A stretch of 64,000 nucleotides of DNA, from positions 8,724,832 through 8,788,831 of the forward strand of contig OX442424.1 in NCBI GenBank assembly GCA_949361645.1. The letters are read 5' to 3'. The translations under genes and the position numbers were made by a program. This DNA is from Spongilla lacustris. Its lineage: Eukaryota > Porifera > Demospongiae > Spongillida > Spongillidae. The notes below the pieces were generated by a model. That model saw only the letters and a list, made by a program, of their open reading frames with translations. It was not told the DNA's origin and did no database searches. How positions within the stretch are numbered: the stretch's first letter is position 1; each line of letters begins with the position of its first letter. Shown here one piece after another: positions 29,301 to 38,521 of this stretch.

Positions 29301-30455
29301 GACCGTCAGTAATCACGTACTTTAGGGCTGGGTACAAGACCACTTTAACCCTCTGAGTCAATGAGGCTGGTGTGTACAGTGGGACTGGTGTACAGGTGTG
29401 TGTGGGAGGGGGGATCCATATGCATGACACCATTCAATAGGCTGCACCATGTGCACATTACACTTTAACCTTAATCATAGTTGGGCGTAGCCCGACCTTC
29501 GCGTATTGGCGGAAGGTGGTACAAATCTAGTTGGGCGTGGCCCTCCCTTCGCGTATTGGCGGAAGGTCGGGTTGCAAGCCTATACCAAGATTTGTTCTGG
29601 AGTGTTATGTAATATCGTTGTGAATATCGTTATGTTATTGCACGATTATTGAGCGTTAGATTACGTGGCGATAATGTGTCTGCAGAGCAGCTGCTCACAT
29701 GTATTGTTTCGGGTGCGGTGTCGATGAGTTGGGCATGGCCCACCCTTCGCATTGTTGTTCAGGCTTCATAGTAGCAGGGCAGCGCAACTCTTTAGCTGCC
29801 TCTGTAACACATTCGCAAACAAAAGCAATGTTTGTCCGCTCCATGAAAATTCATATACATGTAAGTTAAATGGAAGGAACAGCTGCCTATCATTACCTCA
29901 CATCAGCCGCTAATTGGGTGATAATGGGACCCACTTGAACGCTGCAATCCGATTGGACTGCAATCCCCGTTGCAGCAGAACAAATCCAGGTATAGGCTTG
30001 CAACCCGACCTTCCGCCAATACGCGAAGGGCGGGCCACGCCCAACTAGTACAAATCCAGGTATAGGCTTGATACCCGACCTTCCGCCGATACGCGAAGGT
30101 CGGGCTACGCCCAACTACCTTAATCTGTTATAAGCAAAATGGAGGTAGTGTAACAGTATAGCATGGGGAGAAGTTTTAAGTAGTCTTTGAAATGTCACTG
30201 ATCCACTCCCCATACCAAAAGAATGTTTCTTCTAGCAGGAAACTTCGCCAAGTTGCATCATGCCCCATCAGTATACCGAACTCACCGAGCATCTCTAGGG
30301 CCTGTCTTCACCACAGCTTTCACATAATTCACTCCTCCAAATCCTAGAAACCATAGCAGCAGCACTCCAAGCACCGACCACGAAGACAGTCCAAATAAGT
30401 ATAGCACGGAACCTGTGCCCACGGCTCCTATTAAGATTGGTTTCATCGGCGCCAT
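26340..30455 (-). CDS. SLC27A: Fatty-acid transport protein / very-long-chain acyl-CoA synthetase
   Basis: Five exons: 30286-30455, 28216-28775, 27591-27660, 27338-27539, 26340-27281. All phases agree and give 647 codons, the usual FATP length. Exon 1 encodes two hydrophobic stretches ([23 protein letters not shown]), the membrane anchor. Exon 3 carries the AMP-binding motif [12 protein letters not shown]. Exon 5 has the FATP motif region ([31 protein letters not shown]) and C-terminal [15 protein letters not shown]. The enzyme couples ATP-dependent CoA activation to fatty-acid uptake at the plasma membrane or ER. Similarity to FATP1/4 is best (VQYIGE-like [13 protein letters not shown]). Introns 1 and 2 hold a MITE and a minisatellite. 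Confidence 0.94.
27741..28182. repeat. 27-bp minisatellite (FATP intron 2)
   Basis: About sixteen nearly perfect copies of CACAGCTCCCTACACACCTC-ACATCAG. It ends 34 bases from the donor of exon 2, so frames run from the exon into the repeat. Confidence 0.95.
29055..29100. repeat. Remnant MITE end
   Basis: AGCCCAACCTTGTC...AGAAGGTTGGGTATCAAGCC repeats the subterminal hairpin plan of the element at 29478 (AACCTT / AAGGTT arms, then CAAGCC). Confidence 0.4.
29157..29252. repeat. 22-bp array (GTATAGGCTTGATATACACC)
   Basis: Four copies. The GTATAGGCTTG core also occurs in the MITE at 29995 and 30060, so the array may have grown from an element end. Confidence 0.8.
29478..30117. mobile_element. 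MULE-like MITE, copy 1 (FATP intron 1)
   Basis: Ends are TAGTTGGGCGTAGCCCGACC and its complement GGTCGGGCTACGCCCAACTA (30098-30117). Flanks are CCTTAATCA (left) and CCTTAATCT (right), a 9-base target duplication with one mismatch. Each end is doubled: a second, diverged TIR copy (TAGTTGGGCGTGGCCC / GGGCCACGCCCAACTA) lies just inside. Subterminal hairpins (CCTTCGCGTATTGGCGGAAGG) are present at both sides. It has no coding capacity. TSD length suits the Mutator superfamily. Internal sequence matches the copy at 37570. Confidence 0.8.
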
Positions 30456-30550
30456 TACAGTGGGCTTCTATTGGAAAAATATTTGCGCATGCGAAGAGCG
30501 CTTTGTCACGTGTCCAGTGGTATAAAAACGATCGTCTCGCATCTGCGAGT
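30456..30550. promoter_or_regulatory. FATP promoter / divergent TATA promoter
   Basis: Contains TTGCGCATGCGAAG (NRF1-type palindrome), a TCACGTG E-box and, on the plus strand, TATAAAA at 30521. Confidence 0.5.
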
Positions 30551-30608
30551 CAGGTTGCGCGAAAGGTTCGCTTCTGAGCAACTTGCGGGAGCTTGTCTCT
30601 CTATCCAA

Positions 30609-30713
30609 ATGCTCAGTGGAAAGTCTCCGGACCTGGAAGCAGAAAGTGCTAGCTGTAAGCGCCAAAGCCTGGCTGTTTTTGACAGACTAAGAAGCCGCAT
30701 GGCTGAGTCCTGA
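30609..30713 (+). CDS. Candidate small ORF behind a TATA box
   Basis: 34 codons starting MLSGKSPDLEAESASCKRQS and ending RLRSRMAES. It begins at the first ATG downstream of TATAAAAACG (30521-30530). AATTAAA at about 30894 could act as a polyadenylation signal. No homologue is recognised. A TATA-driven non-coding RNA is the alternative. Confidence 0.25.
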   Translation: MLSGKSPDLEAESASCKRQSLAVFDRLRSRMAES

Positions 30714-31465
30714 GAGCAGCCAGGGGCGTTGTCGAAGCACAGTGATGCGAAGGGCAGCTCCAGCTGCTAACATAACGGAGCTTACTCTTCGTGCAACCTC
30801 ACTTTTTTTTGTTGTTGAAACAATGTCAAACAAAGACAACACATTTCATATTAGAACAGCGCGCTGTGTATTACTGCGCTGATGAGGGTGTTCCAATTAA
30901 AGCTACCTACACGTGCATAACAAACGAGTATCTGATTCTCTTAATATACTGCCAATATGGGGCATTATCGGTTACGCTATAATTTACTGTCACGGGTAGT
31001 TAAGCTTCCCTCACACTTCAGCAACAAAGGAAACACCACACGCCGCGTTGCCAATTAGGGGCATTCTCGTAGAGCAATTCCGCTTTTTGACTTGTCTCGA
31101 CTGAGCAAAAGCACGACTGTCACACGGGATTATTATTATGAAGAGAAATGAGCATACTTTTTGACATGGTTATAAGATGTCTGCAGACCTAGCTACAAAC
31201 CTTGCAGCATTTTGCCAAGATCTTTGGGAATCTTGACAATAACAATAACTTACCAAAACAGGATAAGACTTGCCAAGGCTTGCAAATTTTTTTTACTAGG
31301 GCTGCACCAGCTGTGTTTACACGAGAGAGCTAGTTAGGGGAGGTTCTCCCATTACTTGATATCTGACCTAGCTGTGTTCACACAATAATAATGGCATCTT
31401 GTCATGTTGCTGTTACAACATGAACATGTTTACACATATGCTACACATACTGTTTGTCATAGTGA
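30714..31465. other. Intergenic, nothing recognised
   Basis: AT-rich unique DNA between the FATP promoter region and the 3' end of C9orf78. No domain-like frame, tRNA or repeat family was seen. Confidence 0.5.
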
Positions 31466-34360
31466 TTAGTAACGTTTTGCCTTTTTTTTATATTTATCAA
31501 AATGGTAGTCGTCGGTGGCCATCAGTGCCTGCTCACATGGCTTCTTCTTTGGAGGCTCATGGCTTGAAGCCAACCTTAGCTCAGGTTCATTCTCCCCGAC
31601 CACAGGAATGTAGGCTGGTACCTCAGGCTCCTTTGGTGGTTCCCTTCTTGGCATCATGGATTTGTCTTTGTAAACTACATGGGTATGGTCACAGCAGGAT
31701 GACATGCCACTTCCACATAGGGGTCCCCTCACATGAGGATCACACACCACCCCACAAGGATCATAACCATCCAAAGGGATCACACCACCACAGACCATCC
31801 AAAGGGATCACACCATCAAAGGGATCACACCACCAAAGGAATCACACAAGACCACATGGTCACAATATCCTCAGTGCAACTCATCAGGTCAGTTTTATAG
31901 TCAACACACAATGACATTATTGCTGGTGTCATTAATTACAGCAGCCTTATGAAATTCATCAATACATAGAAATGCGATTTAATTTTGATGCAAAAGTTGA
32001 GAGCTCACAAATAGCTACCATTTTCCAAATAATTAGCTGTTGGGCCATGCTGGGAATTTAGAAGTGTTTACCAGCTATCACATACTGGGGCTAATCTTGT
32101 CATAAAATTGAGCCAATTTCATGGCCCCAGTATGTGATACTAGCTGATTAGTTTTGCCAAGTTTCCATGGTGATGCAAACAACAGTGATGCTTTGATAAC
32201 TTAACTGTGTGAACCTTTGAGTGATGAGGATGCCCAGCTGTAGAACACCTGTACAAGATGCCCAGCTATAGGACACCTGTACAAGATGCCCAGCTGTAGA
32301 ACACCTGTACAAGATGCCCAGCTGTAGGACACCTGTACAAGATGCCCAGCTGTAGGACACCTGTACAAGATGCCCAGCTATAGGACACCTGTACAAGATG
32401 CCCAGCTATAGGACACCTGTACAAGATGCCCAGCTATAGGACACCTGTACAAGATGCCCAGCTATAGGACACCTGTACAAGATGCCCAGCTATAGGACAC
32501 CTGTACAAGATGCCCAGCTATAGGACACCAGATGCCCAGCTATAGGACACCTGTACAAGATGCCCAGCTATAGGACACCTGTACAAGATGCCCAGCTATA
32601 GGACACCTGTACAAGATGCCCAGCTATAGGACACCTGTACAAGATGCCCAGCTATAGGACACCTGTACAAGATGCCCAGCTATAGGACACCTGTACAAGA
32701 TGCCCAGCTATAGGACACCTGTACAAGATGCCCAGCTATAGGACACCTGTACAAGATGCCCAGGGCAGACACAAAATATGACATGAGATACATGTGTAGG
32801 GCACATATTGTGTCCTTGTGGTTTACATCATAAGATGGCTAAGGACCAAGTAAGACCCAACCAATGGGTGTGGCCATCTAAGGTCATAGCAACCATACAA
32901 CTTACACCTCAGACTGTGCAGAGTGAAGTTAGAAGCTATATTGGTGGGTACCAGAGATGTTCCTCCCCTTTTCCTGTAAAGGAAGTTGTCAGTCTCAAGG
33001 GCCACATAAACCACACCCACACCACACCCACTTCTTCCTCTGCTCCTCAGCAAGTCTTTGTTTGGCTTCTTCAGTCTCTTCAATATTCTTAAACTTGGCC
33101 CTATTTGGTAGTAGATCATGTGACCCATCACATGTTATAGTACATCGCCATCACTCACTCCAAGCCCAAGTCTACTTCAGGGATTCCAGACAACATTTGA
33201 TTGGACAACATCTCCTCCGTCATCAGAGAGTTAATCTTTATGTTCAATCGCTCTGGCACAGCATATAGTGCATTGATCCTGGCCTCAAACCTGTTGGTTG
33301 TGACAAGTCAGAGATTTGCTTACCACAAGAGAACAGCCAGCTGGCCACTCCCCCAACAACCAGCTGGCCACTCCCCCAATAACCAGCTGGCCAATCCCCC
33401 AATAACCAGCTGGCCAATCCCCCAATAACCAGCTGGCCACTCCCCCAATAACCAGCTGGCCACTCCCCCAATAACCAGCTGGCCAATCCCCCAATAACCA
33501 GCTGGCCACTCCCCCGACAACCAGCTGGCCACTCCCCCAACAACCAGCTGGCCACTCCCCCAACAACCAGCTGGTCACTCCCCCAATAACCAGCTGGCCA
33601 TTCCCCCAATAACCAGATGGCCACTCCCCAAACAGCAACCCCCCCCCCAACCTACTGAGAAACTTCTTCAGGTTTATCAGATGATCCCTTCTTCTTTGCA
33701 AGCTCATCCTCAATGTACTGCAACCTGAGGGAACAGCCCAACATGGTTACAAGCACAACAGATACCCCTAGCACTAGACACGCCCACAGGTACACACCCA
33801 CAGGTACACACATGTGGGTTTCATCATCTCGTGTGTTTGTTTCAGCAGAGAAAGTACTGTGGAGTCGCTTCACCACCTCGTCCTCCACCCTGCATAAGAA
33901 ACACTGTCACATCTCCTCACTCTCGTCCTTCTGCACCCTCACCCTTCAACATCAGAACCCTTGATTTCTTTCAAGTCCACTAGCCCTCCTGACTTAAGCT
34001 TGAACGGATCAGGCTGCGGGTGCCCAGTAATATACTCGGCTAAATACCTTAAACGTTACTTACAGCAATTTTCTCTTCATCCGAGAACTTTTTTCCAAAC
34101 GCCAAGCCAACAGCACTATACAATTGTTGATAGGGTTTCTGCCACAAATTTTAGCAATACGCGCGTACCTTACCCCCGCTGGCCTCTTACGAAAGCTCTG
34201 TATTTGTTTTGCTTCCTCCAACTTTTTACTGTTAAAGACAAGGACATATAACCTCCTATCAGGTATATCACTGCTCCAAGTACCTCACATCGTCCTGCTC
34301 GTCTTCAGCTTGTTCCTCGTCTTCCTCCACCACTCTCTTTTGGCGGTACCTGCGGGGCAT
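31466..34360 (-). CDS. C9orf78: C9orf78/TLS1 orthologue (spliceosome-associated)
   Basis: Ten exons: 34284-34360, 34174-34228, 34064-34138, 33943-34034, 33812-33889, 33656-33724, 33159-33290, 33032-33100, 32906-32973, 31466-31674. All phases agree and give 307 codons. Diagnostic segments in order: acidic start MPRRYRQKRVVEEDEEQ, KKLEEAKQIQSFRKRPAG, DPFKLKSGGLVDLKEIK, TFSAETNTRDDETHM, YIEDELAKKKG, TEEMLSNQMLSGIPEVDLG, SLVPTNIASNF and the conserved tail ATDDYHFDKYKKKAKRY. Human C9orf78 binds BRR2/PRPF8 and affects splice-site choice; fission yeast Tls1 acts on splicing of shelterin-related transcripts. The two longest introns hold minisatellites. Confidence 0.94.
32226..32764. repeat. 28-bp minisatellite (C9orf78 intron 9)
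   Basis: About nineteen copies of GATGCCCAGCTATAGGACAC-CTGTACAA. One copy near 32530 has lost ten bases. Confidence 0.95.
33337..33632. repeat. 23-bp minisatellite (C9orf78 intron 6)
   Basis: About thirteen copies of AACCAGCTGGCCACTCCCCC-AAT, filling almost the whole intron between exons 7 and 6. Confidence 0.95.
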
Positions 34361-34416
34361 TGCATTAACAATATTGCATTTAGTTGTCCGCTAAATTAGA
34401 AGCAATTTTAAATATT
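34361..34416. promoter_or_regulatory. 56-bp bidirectional promoter, C9orf78 / C1orf52
   Basis: Only 56 bases separate the two divergent start codons. The 5' UTRs must be very short or overlap. No TATA box on either strand. Confidence 0.7.
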
Positions 34417-34977
34417 ATGTCTCTGGGTTTTTTTTCTGGAGATGTCTCCAGCTCTGAGTCTGATGACGACGAAAACGAAACCGCCTCCAAGTTGGAAGAA
34501 AACGAAAAGCCAGAATCAGATAACGAGAATAAACTGCCTTCTCCTGACACATTATTCGCTACTGTTGGCAGACCGACCTTTTTGAACGAATCCGGCCAGT
34601 TTCATGTAGATTGGGACAAGTATGCTAAGTCATTGGACCCTCCTACAGAAGAAAACGTGCACGAACGAGGACATTACGCAGCAATACCGCCTCCCTCCTC
34701 TGATGCCACCCAGGTGTCGGCCCCTCCAGTGAGATACTCGCCTCCTCCCGAGAACGACGGAGGACCTGTCAGTCCTGTGTTGGGCGAACCGTCAACGGGC
34801 AAAAGGCCGTCGCTGGAAACTGATAGCGCAAGCAAAAAGAAACAGAAGGTGGAGACCTTTAAACAGAAGGAGAAAAAGAAGCGCGACCTTGGTATGTCTT
34901 CTCGCGGCAAGAACTATGTTGAAGAGGAGAAGAGAGTGCTAAGAGAACAGTATGGTCCGCTGGGCGTTGGGGATTAG
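34417..34977 (+). CDS. C1orf52: C1orf52 (UPF0690) orthologue
   Basis: Single exon, 186 codons, starting MSLGFFSGDVSSSESDDDEN. The family core is recognisable: LPSPDTLFATVGRPTFLN matches human LPGPDELFRSVTRPAFL, followed by a DWDKYAK (human IDWERHV) element and a Pro-rich stretch. The second half is disordered with SKKKQKVETFKQKEKKK, a likely nuclear localisation signal, and a basic end (MSSRGKNYVEEEKRVLREQ). The molecular function of the family is not established. It converges on AK8, with 58 bases between stop codons. Confidence 0.85.
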   Translation: MSLGFFSGDVSSSESDDDENETASKLEENEKPESDNENKLPSPDTLFATVGRPTFLNESGQFHVDWDKYAKSLDPPTEENVHERGHYAAIPPPSSDATQVSAPPVRYSPPPENDGGPVSPVLGEPSTGKRPSLETDSASKKKQKVETFKQKEKKKRDLGMSSRGKNYVEEEKRVLREQYGPLGVGD

Positions 34978-35035
34978 AGATGCTCTGTGTATCTGTTGTA
35001 AACAGTGTTATAATGGTTGTGTATATAAAACCTGG

Positions 35036-37456
35036 CTACGTTGCAGACTGCTTAGGAATAGGATTCACAAGGATAGACTCAATGCACTCTGCCACAGTGA
35101 GTGGGTCTTGGTCAGCATTGACGTGCTGAGCCCAGCTGTAATAGTCCATCAGGTCCTCCACATATGCCTGATATGTAGCAAAGGCAGCTGTGACATGCTC
35201 CTCTGTGTCATGGAGGTGCTGGGTGGACATCACAGTTTGGTCAAGCACAATGTTACCCACCACCACTCCCTAACCGTCACAAGTCTGGCGCTGATCTCCT
35301 GTGAGAGAGGTGGTTTGAGAAGCATGTGGTACCTACAGAAGAGATAGCTGGGCAGGGGTGGAGCATGGCTTGCCAGACAACACACCTCTGTCCTGTCACG
35401 GGGTCAATTCTTCTGAGGGTCAGACGTTCTTTCACAGTGTCCTCCATGATGTTCATGAAAACCACCCTGTAGACAAGCCAGGCATGTTTGTAAGCTAACC
35501 TGGGTTTGAATGTGTTGCCAGGGCCATGTTTGAATGTGTGCCCCCATGTTGGAATGTGTGCCCCCATGTTGGAATGTGCCCCCATGTTGGAATATGTGAC
35601 CCCATGTTGGAATGTGTTGGAATGTGTGCCCCCCATGTTGGAATGCGTGCCCTTACCTGTTGGGTTTGTAGCCCACATGAGCTAAGAGCTCAGCCTGGTC
35701 CCTGTTGAGTGGGTAACCATGGAGTACCCATCCCTGACTGGTGCAGTCCACTTGACTGAGCCTCTTGGTAACACACTGAATCACCATGTCATCAGGGACT
35801 GGCAATAAATGGTGGCATAAATCAGCTACCAATGATGAGATTGGGGAAGAGGTAGGGAGGATGGGGGAAGGTGGTATGGGGAGGAGGGACTCACTAAGCA
35901 TCTTCTTGTTATAGAAAGGTCTCATCTGCTCAGCTAATTTGGAGCCTGACACGAGGGTTTGTTTAAGAAGTTGATGACAGTCCACTTCAAAAGAGCAAAG
36001 GGATTTTTGTAGCTGTTTGCATCAGATGCTAAATGCCAAAACGTACCATCCACCAAGTGATACTTCCTTGCAAGCTGTGCTGCCTGTAAGCTTTTCCCAC
36101 TACCTGTGGGCCCAAGCAGCAGTACCCGAGGTGTGTGGGGGGCAGCAGAGCGCTGCTTGGTGCACAGGAAACCTTGCACTGGGGGGAGGGGGGAGGAGAA
36201 GTTTAGTCATGCCTAAGCCCAATGGACACCAACCTTGAGATAAGATATCACTGAGTGGCTGGTCAGCATTGAACTTTTTGGCCACACTTGCATAGCACAC
36301 TAACAGATCTGCTGAGTGTCTATGGTAGAGCTCAAGCTTGCGTCTGAGGTTGACCTCCTCCCCCCCTGGTTCCTGGACCAGCCTGCTAGCAACCTCAGCA
36401 CTTGGTGGTGGGTTAAAGACCAGATGATACACGTCTGGCAGGAGATAGTTGGAGGGTGGGGTTAATGCTTGCTGCTTGTAGACAAAGCACACACCTCCTG
36501 TTACAGAGTCTATCCGTTTCCCAGCGTAACGTTCAATCAGAACCACATCTGGAGCTGATAGATGTACTGCATGTGTATTTGTCACAGTGTAAAGGCATGT
36601 GCATTTCCTTCATCAAGGCATACCAACGTGATGGGGTATCACTCCCTTGGCTTGGAGCTCAAGAGCCTGTTTACATGTTCTCAATAATCACATCATCCTA
36701 ACAATTGGGAGACTGCTTTTTGAAATTTTTACCTGTAATCTTGTCAATGGGAAGCCCTCCAAAACCCAGCCCTAGGAGAGCCATGTTATTGAATAATTCA
36801 GTATTATACTAAATACCTTAGCTAGGCAGTCTGCCTGCTTCACTCGACAGTGTATCAGTTCTGCCCACAATGAAGGAGTAATTTCCTGTGCAGATAAGAA
36901 AAAGGATGGAACGAGAATGGAATGAAGTTTTCCAGCCCACCTTGCCACTCTTCTGCCACTCTCTAGCTTGCATTGCCTGGGGCGAAGAGTCTTCATCCAG
37001 CACCCTTCGTGGTTGCACGTGCACCACTCGCAACTTGCGAGAAATTAGCTTGCTCTGTGGAGAGGTGACCGCTCAAGCCTCGCAAGGGTCGGAGGTTATT
37101 ACAGTAGCTCACTATGGTATGCTGGCCAGAGGCCGGAGGTCCGTATACTATTATCCTGGGTACTGCATTGAATCAAAACAGTCCACTTCAATCACTGCCC
37201 ACTCTTGTGGAACGTTCTAAGCACGTACCGTCATCTTCTGCTCTCTCAAGATAAGCAGCTAAGAAGGACAAAGGGTCGGAAGGTCGCTCTATTAGCAGTG
37301 CTTCAAGCATTCGCTGCAAACAGAAAAGCCTTAAAACTAAACTGAAATATTTATACTACTTAATATTCACACTTGGTAGTGCTCGAAGATCTGCTTCTCT
37401 TCAGCGTAGTTACTAAATTCCGGAGGAATCTTCAGCGGTGTCTTTAGTTTATCCAT
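35036..37456 (-). CDS. AK8: Adenylate kinase 8 with altered first P-loop
   Basis: Fifteen exons: 37373-37456, 37229-37313, 37113-37162, 36941-37054, 36817-36885, 36733-36771, 36624-36666, 36495-36566, 36234-36434, 36047-36178, 35895-35984, 35657-35798, 35386-35466, 35275-35332, 35036-35218. In phase they give 480 codons (human AK8 is 479). The N-terminus, LKTPLKIPPEFSNYAEE, is AK8-specific. Two adenylate-kinase domains follow. The first P-loop reads GPPASGQH (about 64-71), so the Walker A lysine is Gln. The second, GPTGSGKS (about 275), is intact, with NMP/LID segments ERLTLRRIDPVTGQR and RYHMLLKPP. The first domain keeps ERYAGKRIDSVTGG. Vertebrate AK8 is a cilia-associated cytosolic kinase for AMP/ADP interconversion. 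Confidence 0.96.
35520..35645. repeat. Short array (ATGTTGGAATGTGTGCCCCC)
   Basis: About six imperfect copies in AK8 intron 12, ending at the donor of exon 12. Confidence 0.85.
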
Positions 37457-37569
37457 TTTTTCCAACGCCTTGGCAACGGCTCACGTGATTGGAAAGAAAC
37501 TCGTGGGCACGAGCGCGTGCTTAATTAACATGACCGGCTCTCTAATACAGATTCAAACAGTTCTAGTGC

Positions 37570-37993
37570 TAGCCGGGCGGGCCCTACCACCGCGTTTGGT
37601 CGGGTGGTAGTGTGGCAAAATGCAAAACTGTTATGCAATATTGTTGTAAATATCATTATGTTATATATACACATTTGGTGTTAGGTCACGTGTACACTTC
37701 CTAGAAGAATACATCTCTGCCTCAACAAACGCTATTGCTATATCTTGCTTCGTTCGTACTTGGGTAGTCCAACTCTTCAGCTGCCTTGGTAACACAAATC
37801 GCTAAATTATTTTAACGTCTTCGCTCCAGACTAGGAAACCCATAATCATCTCACATCAGCTGCTGATAATAAACCCACTTTGAACGCTGCAATCCGATTG
37901 GACTGCAATCCCCATTGCAGCAACACAAATCTTGGTATAGGCTTGTCACCCTACCAACGACCAAAAGCGGTGGTGATAGGGCCCGCCCGACTA
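37570..37993. mobile_element. MULE-like MITE, copy 2 (upstream of AK8)
   Basis: Ends TAGCCGGGCGGGCCCTA and TAGGGCCCGCCCGACTA, flanked by perfect 9-base duplications TTCTAGTGC (37561-37569 and 37994-38002). Internal blocks such as TTGTAAATATCATTATGTTA and GAACGCTGCAATCCGATTGG match the copy at 29478. The terminal repeats differ strongly from those of copy 1 but are mutually complementary within this copy. Confidence 0.85.
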
Positions 37994-38002
37994 TTCTAGT
38001 GC

Positions 38003-38475
38003 TTTGGCAAAGAAGCCACCAAAGCAAAGAAGACAGAGCTTTCGGATTCCTACTAGCTAATGTAGGGCTTCCCCAGGAAGTACTGGTATCCTCTTCTCCT
38101 GGAACTGCTGGAGAGCACCAATTGGTCTTCGGCTATCCAAATGTCCCAATGCTGCAAAATCAATACAGCATGTGACAGCAACAGCGGCGAGAATAATTGC
38201 TCGTTTGAAGATAAATCACGTGACCAGGTAAAGTCTTTTTCTTATAAAAAGGATAAAGTACATGTCCATGTTTTTTCTCTTCGCCTACACGCAAATTAAA
38301 AATTCATCTTGTGTGATTTCTGTTTTCAATGTTTGTCCTCGCTCGCCCACTCTTAAGGCATCTCAAAGTTTCATGGAAATACGTCCAATCACGCGTTACT
38401 CGAGTTTTGGCACCAGAGCGCAGTGTTACCGCAGTGCAATGATGTTTTTGCATAAATTTAATCTGATAGTCTAAG
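38003..38475. other. Intergenic, no supported gene
   Basis: A minus-strand frame with LDSRRPIGALQQFQEKRI at about 38060-38160 follows an acceptor-like TTTTGCAG and might be a relict terminal exon, but no partner exon could be identified. Confidence 0.3.
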
Positions 38476-38483
38476 TATAAATA
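38476..38483 (+). promoter_or_regulatory. TATA box of the ADAMTS-like gene
   Basis: TATAAATA lies 46 bases before the start codon, implying a 5' UTR of roughly 15-20 bases. Confidence 0.55.
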
Positions 38484-38521
38484 GTCCGTCTCTTGAGGTT
38501 TAATCCAATACAATTCTTACC

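Noticed and set aside
36888..37220. 110-codon plus-strand frame opposite AK8
   Set aside because: Antisense shadow of AK8 exons 3-4 and intervening introns.
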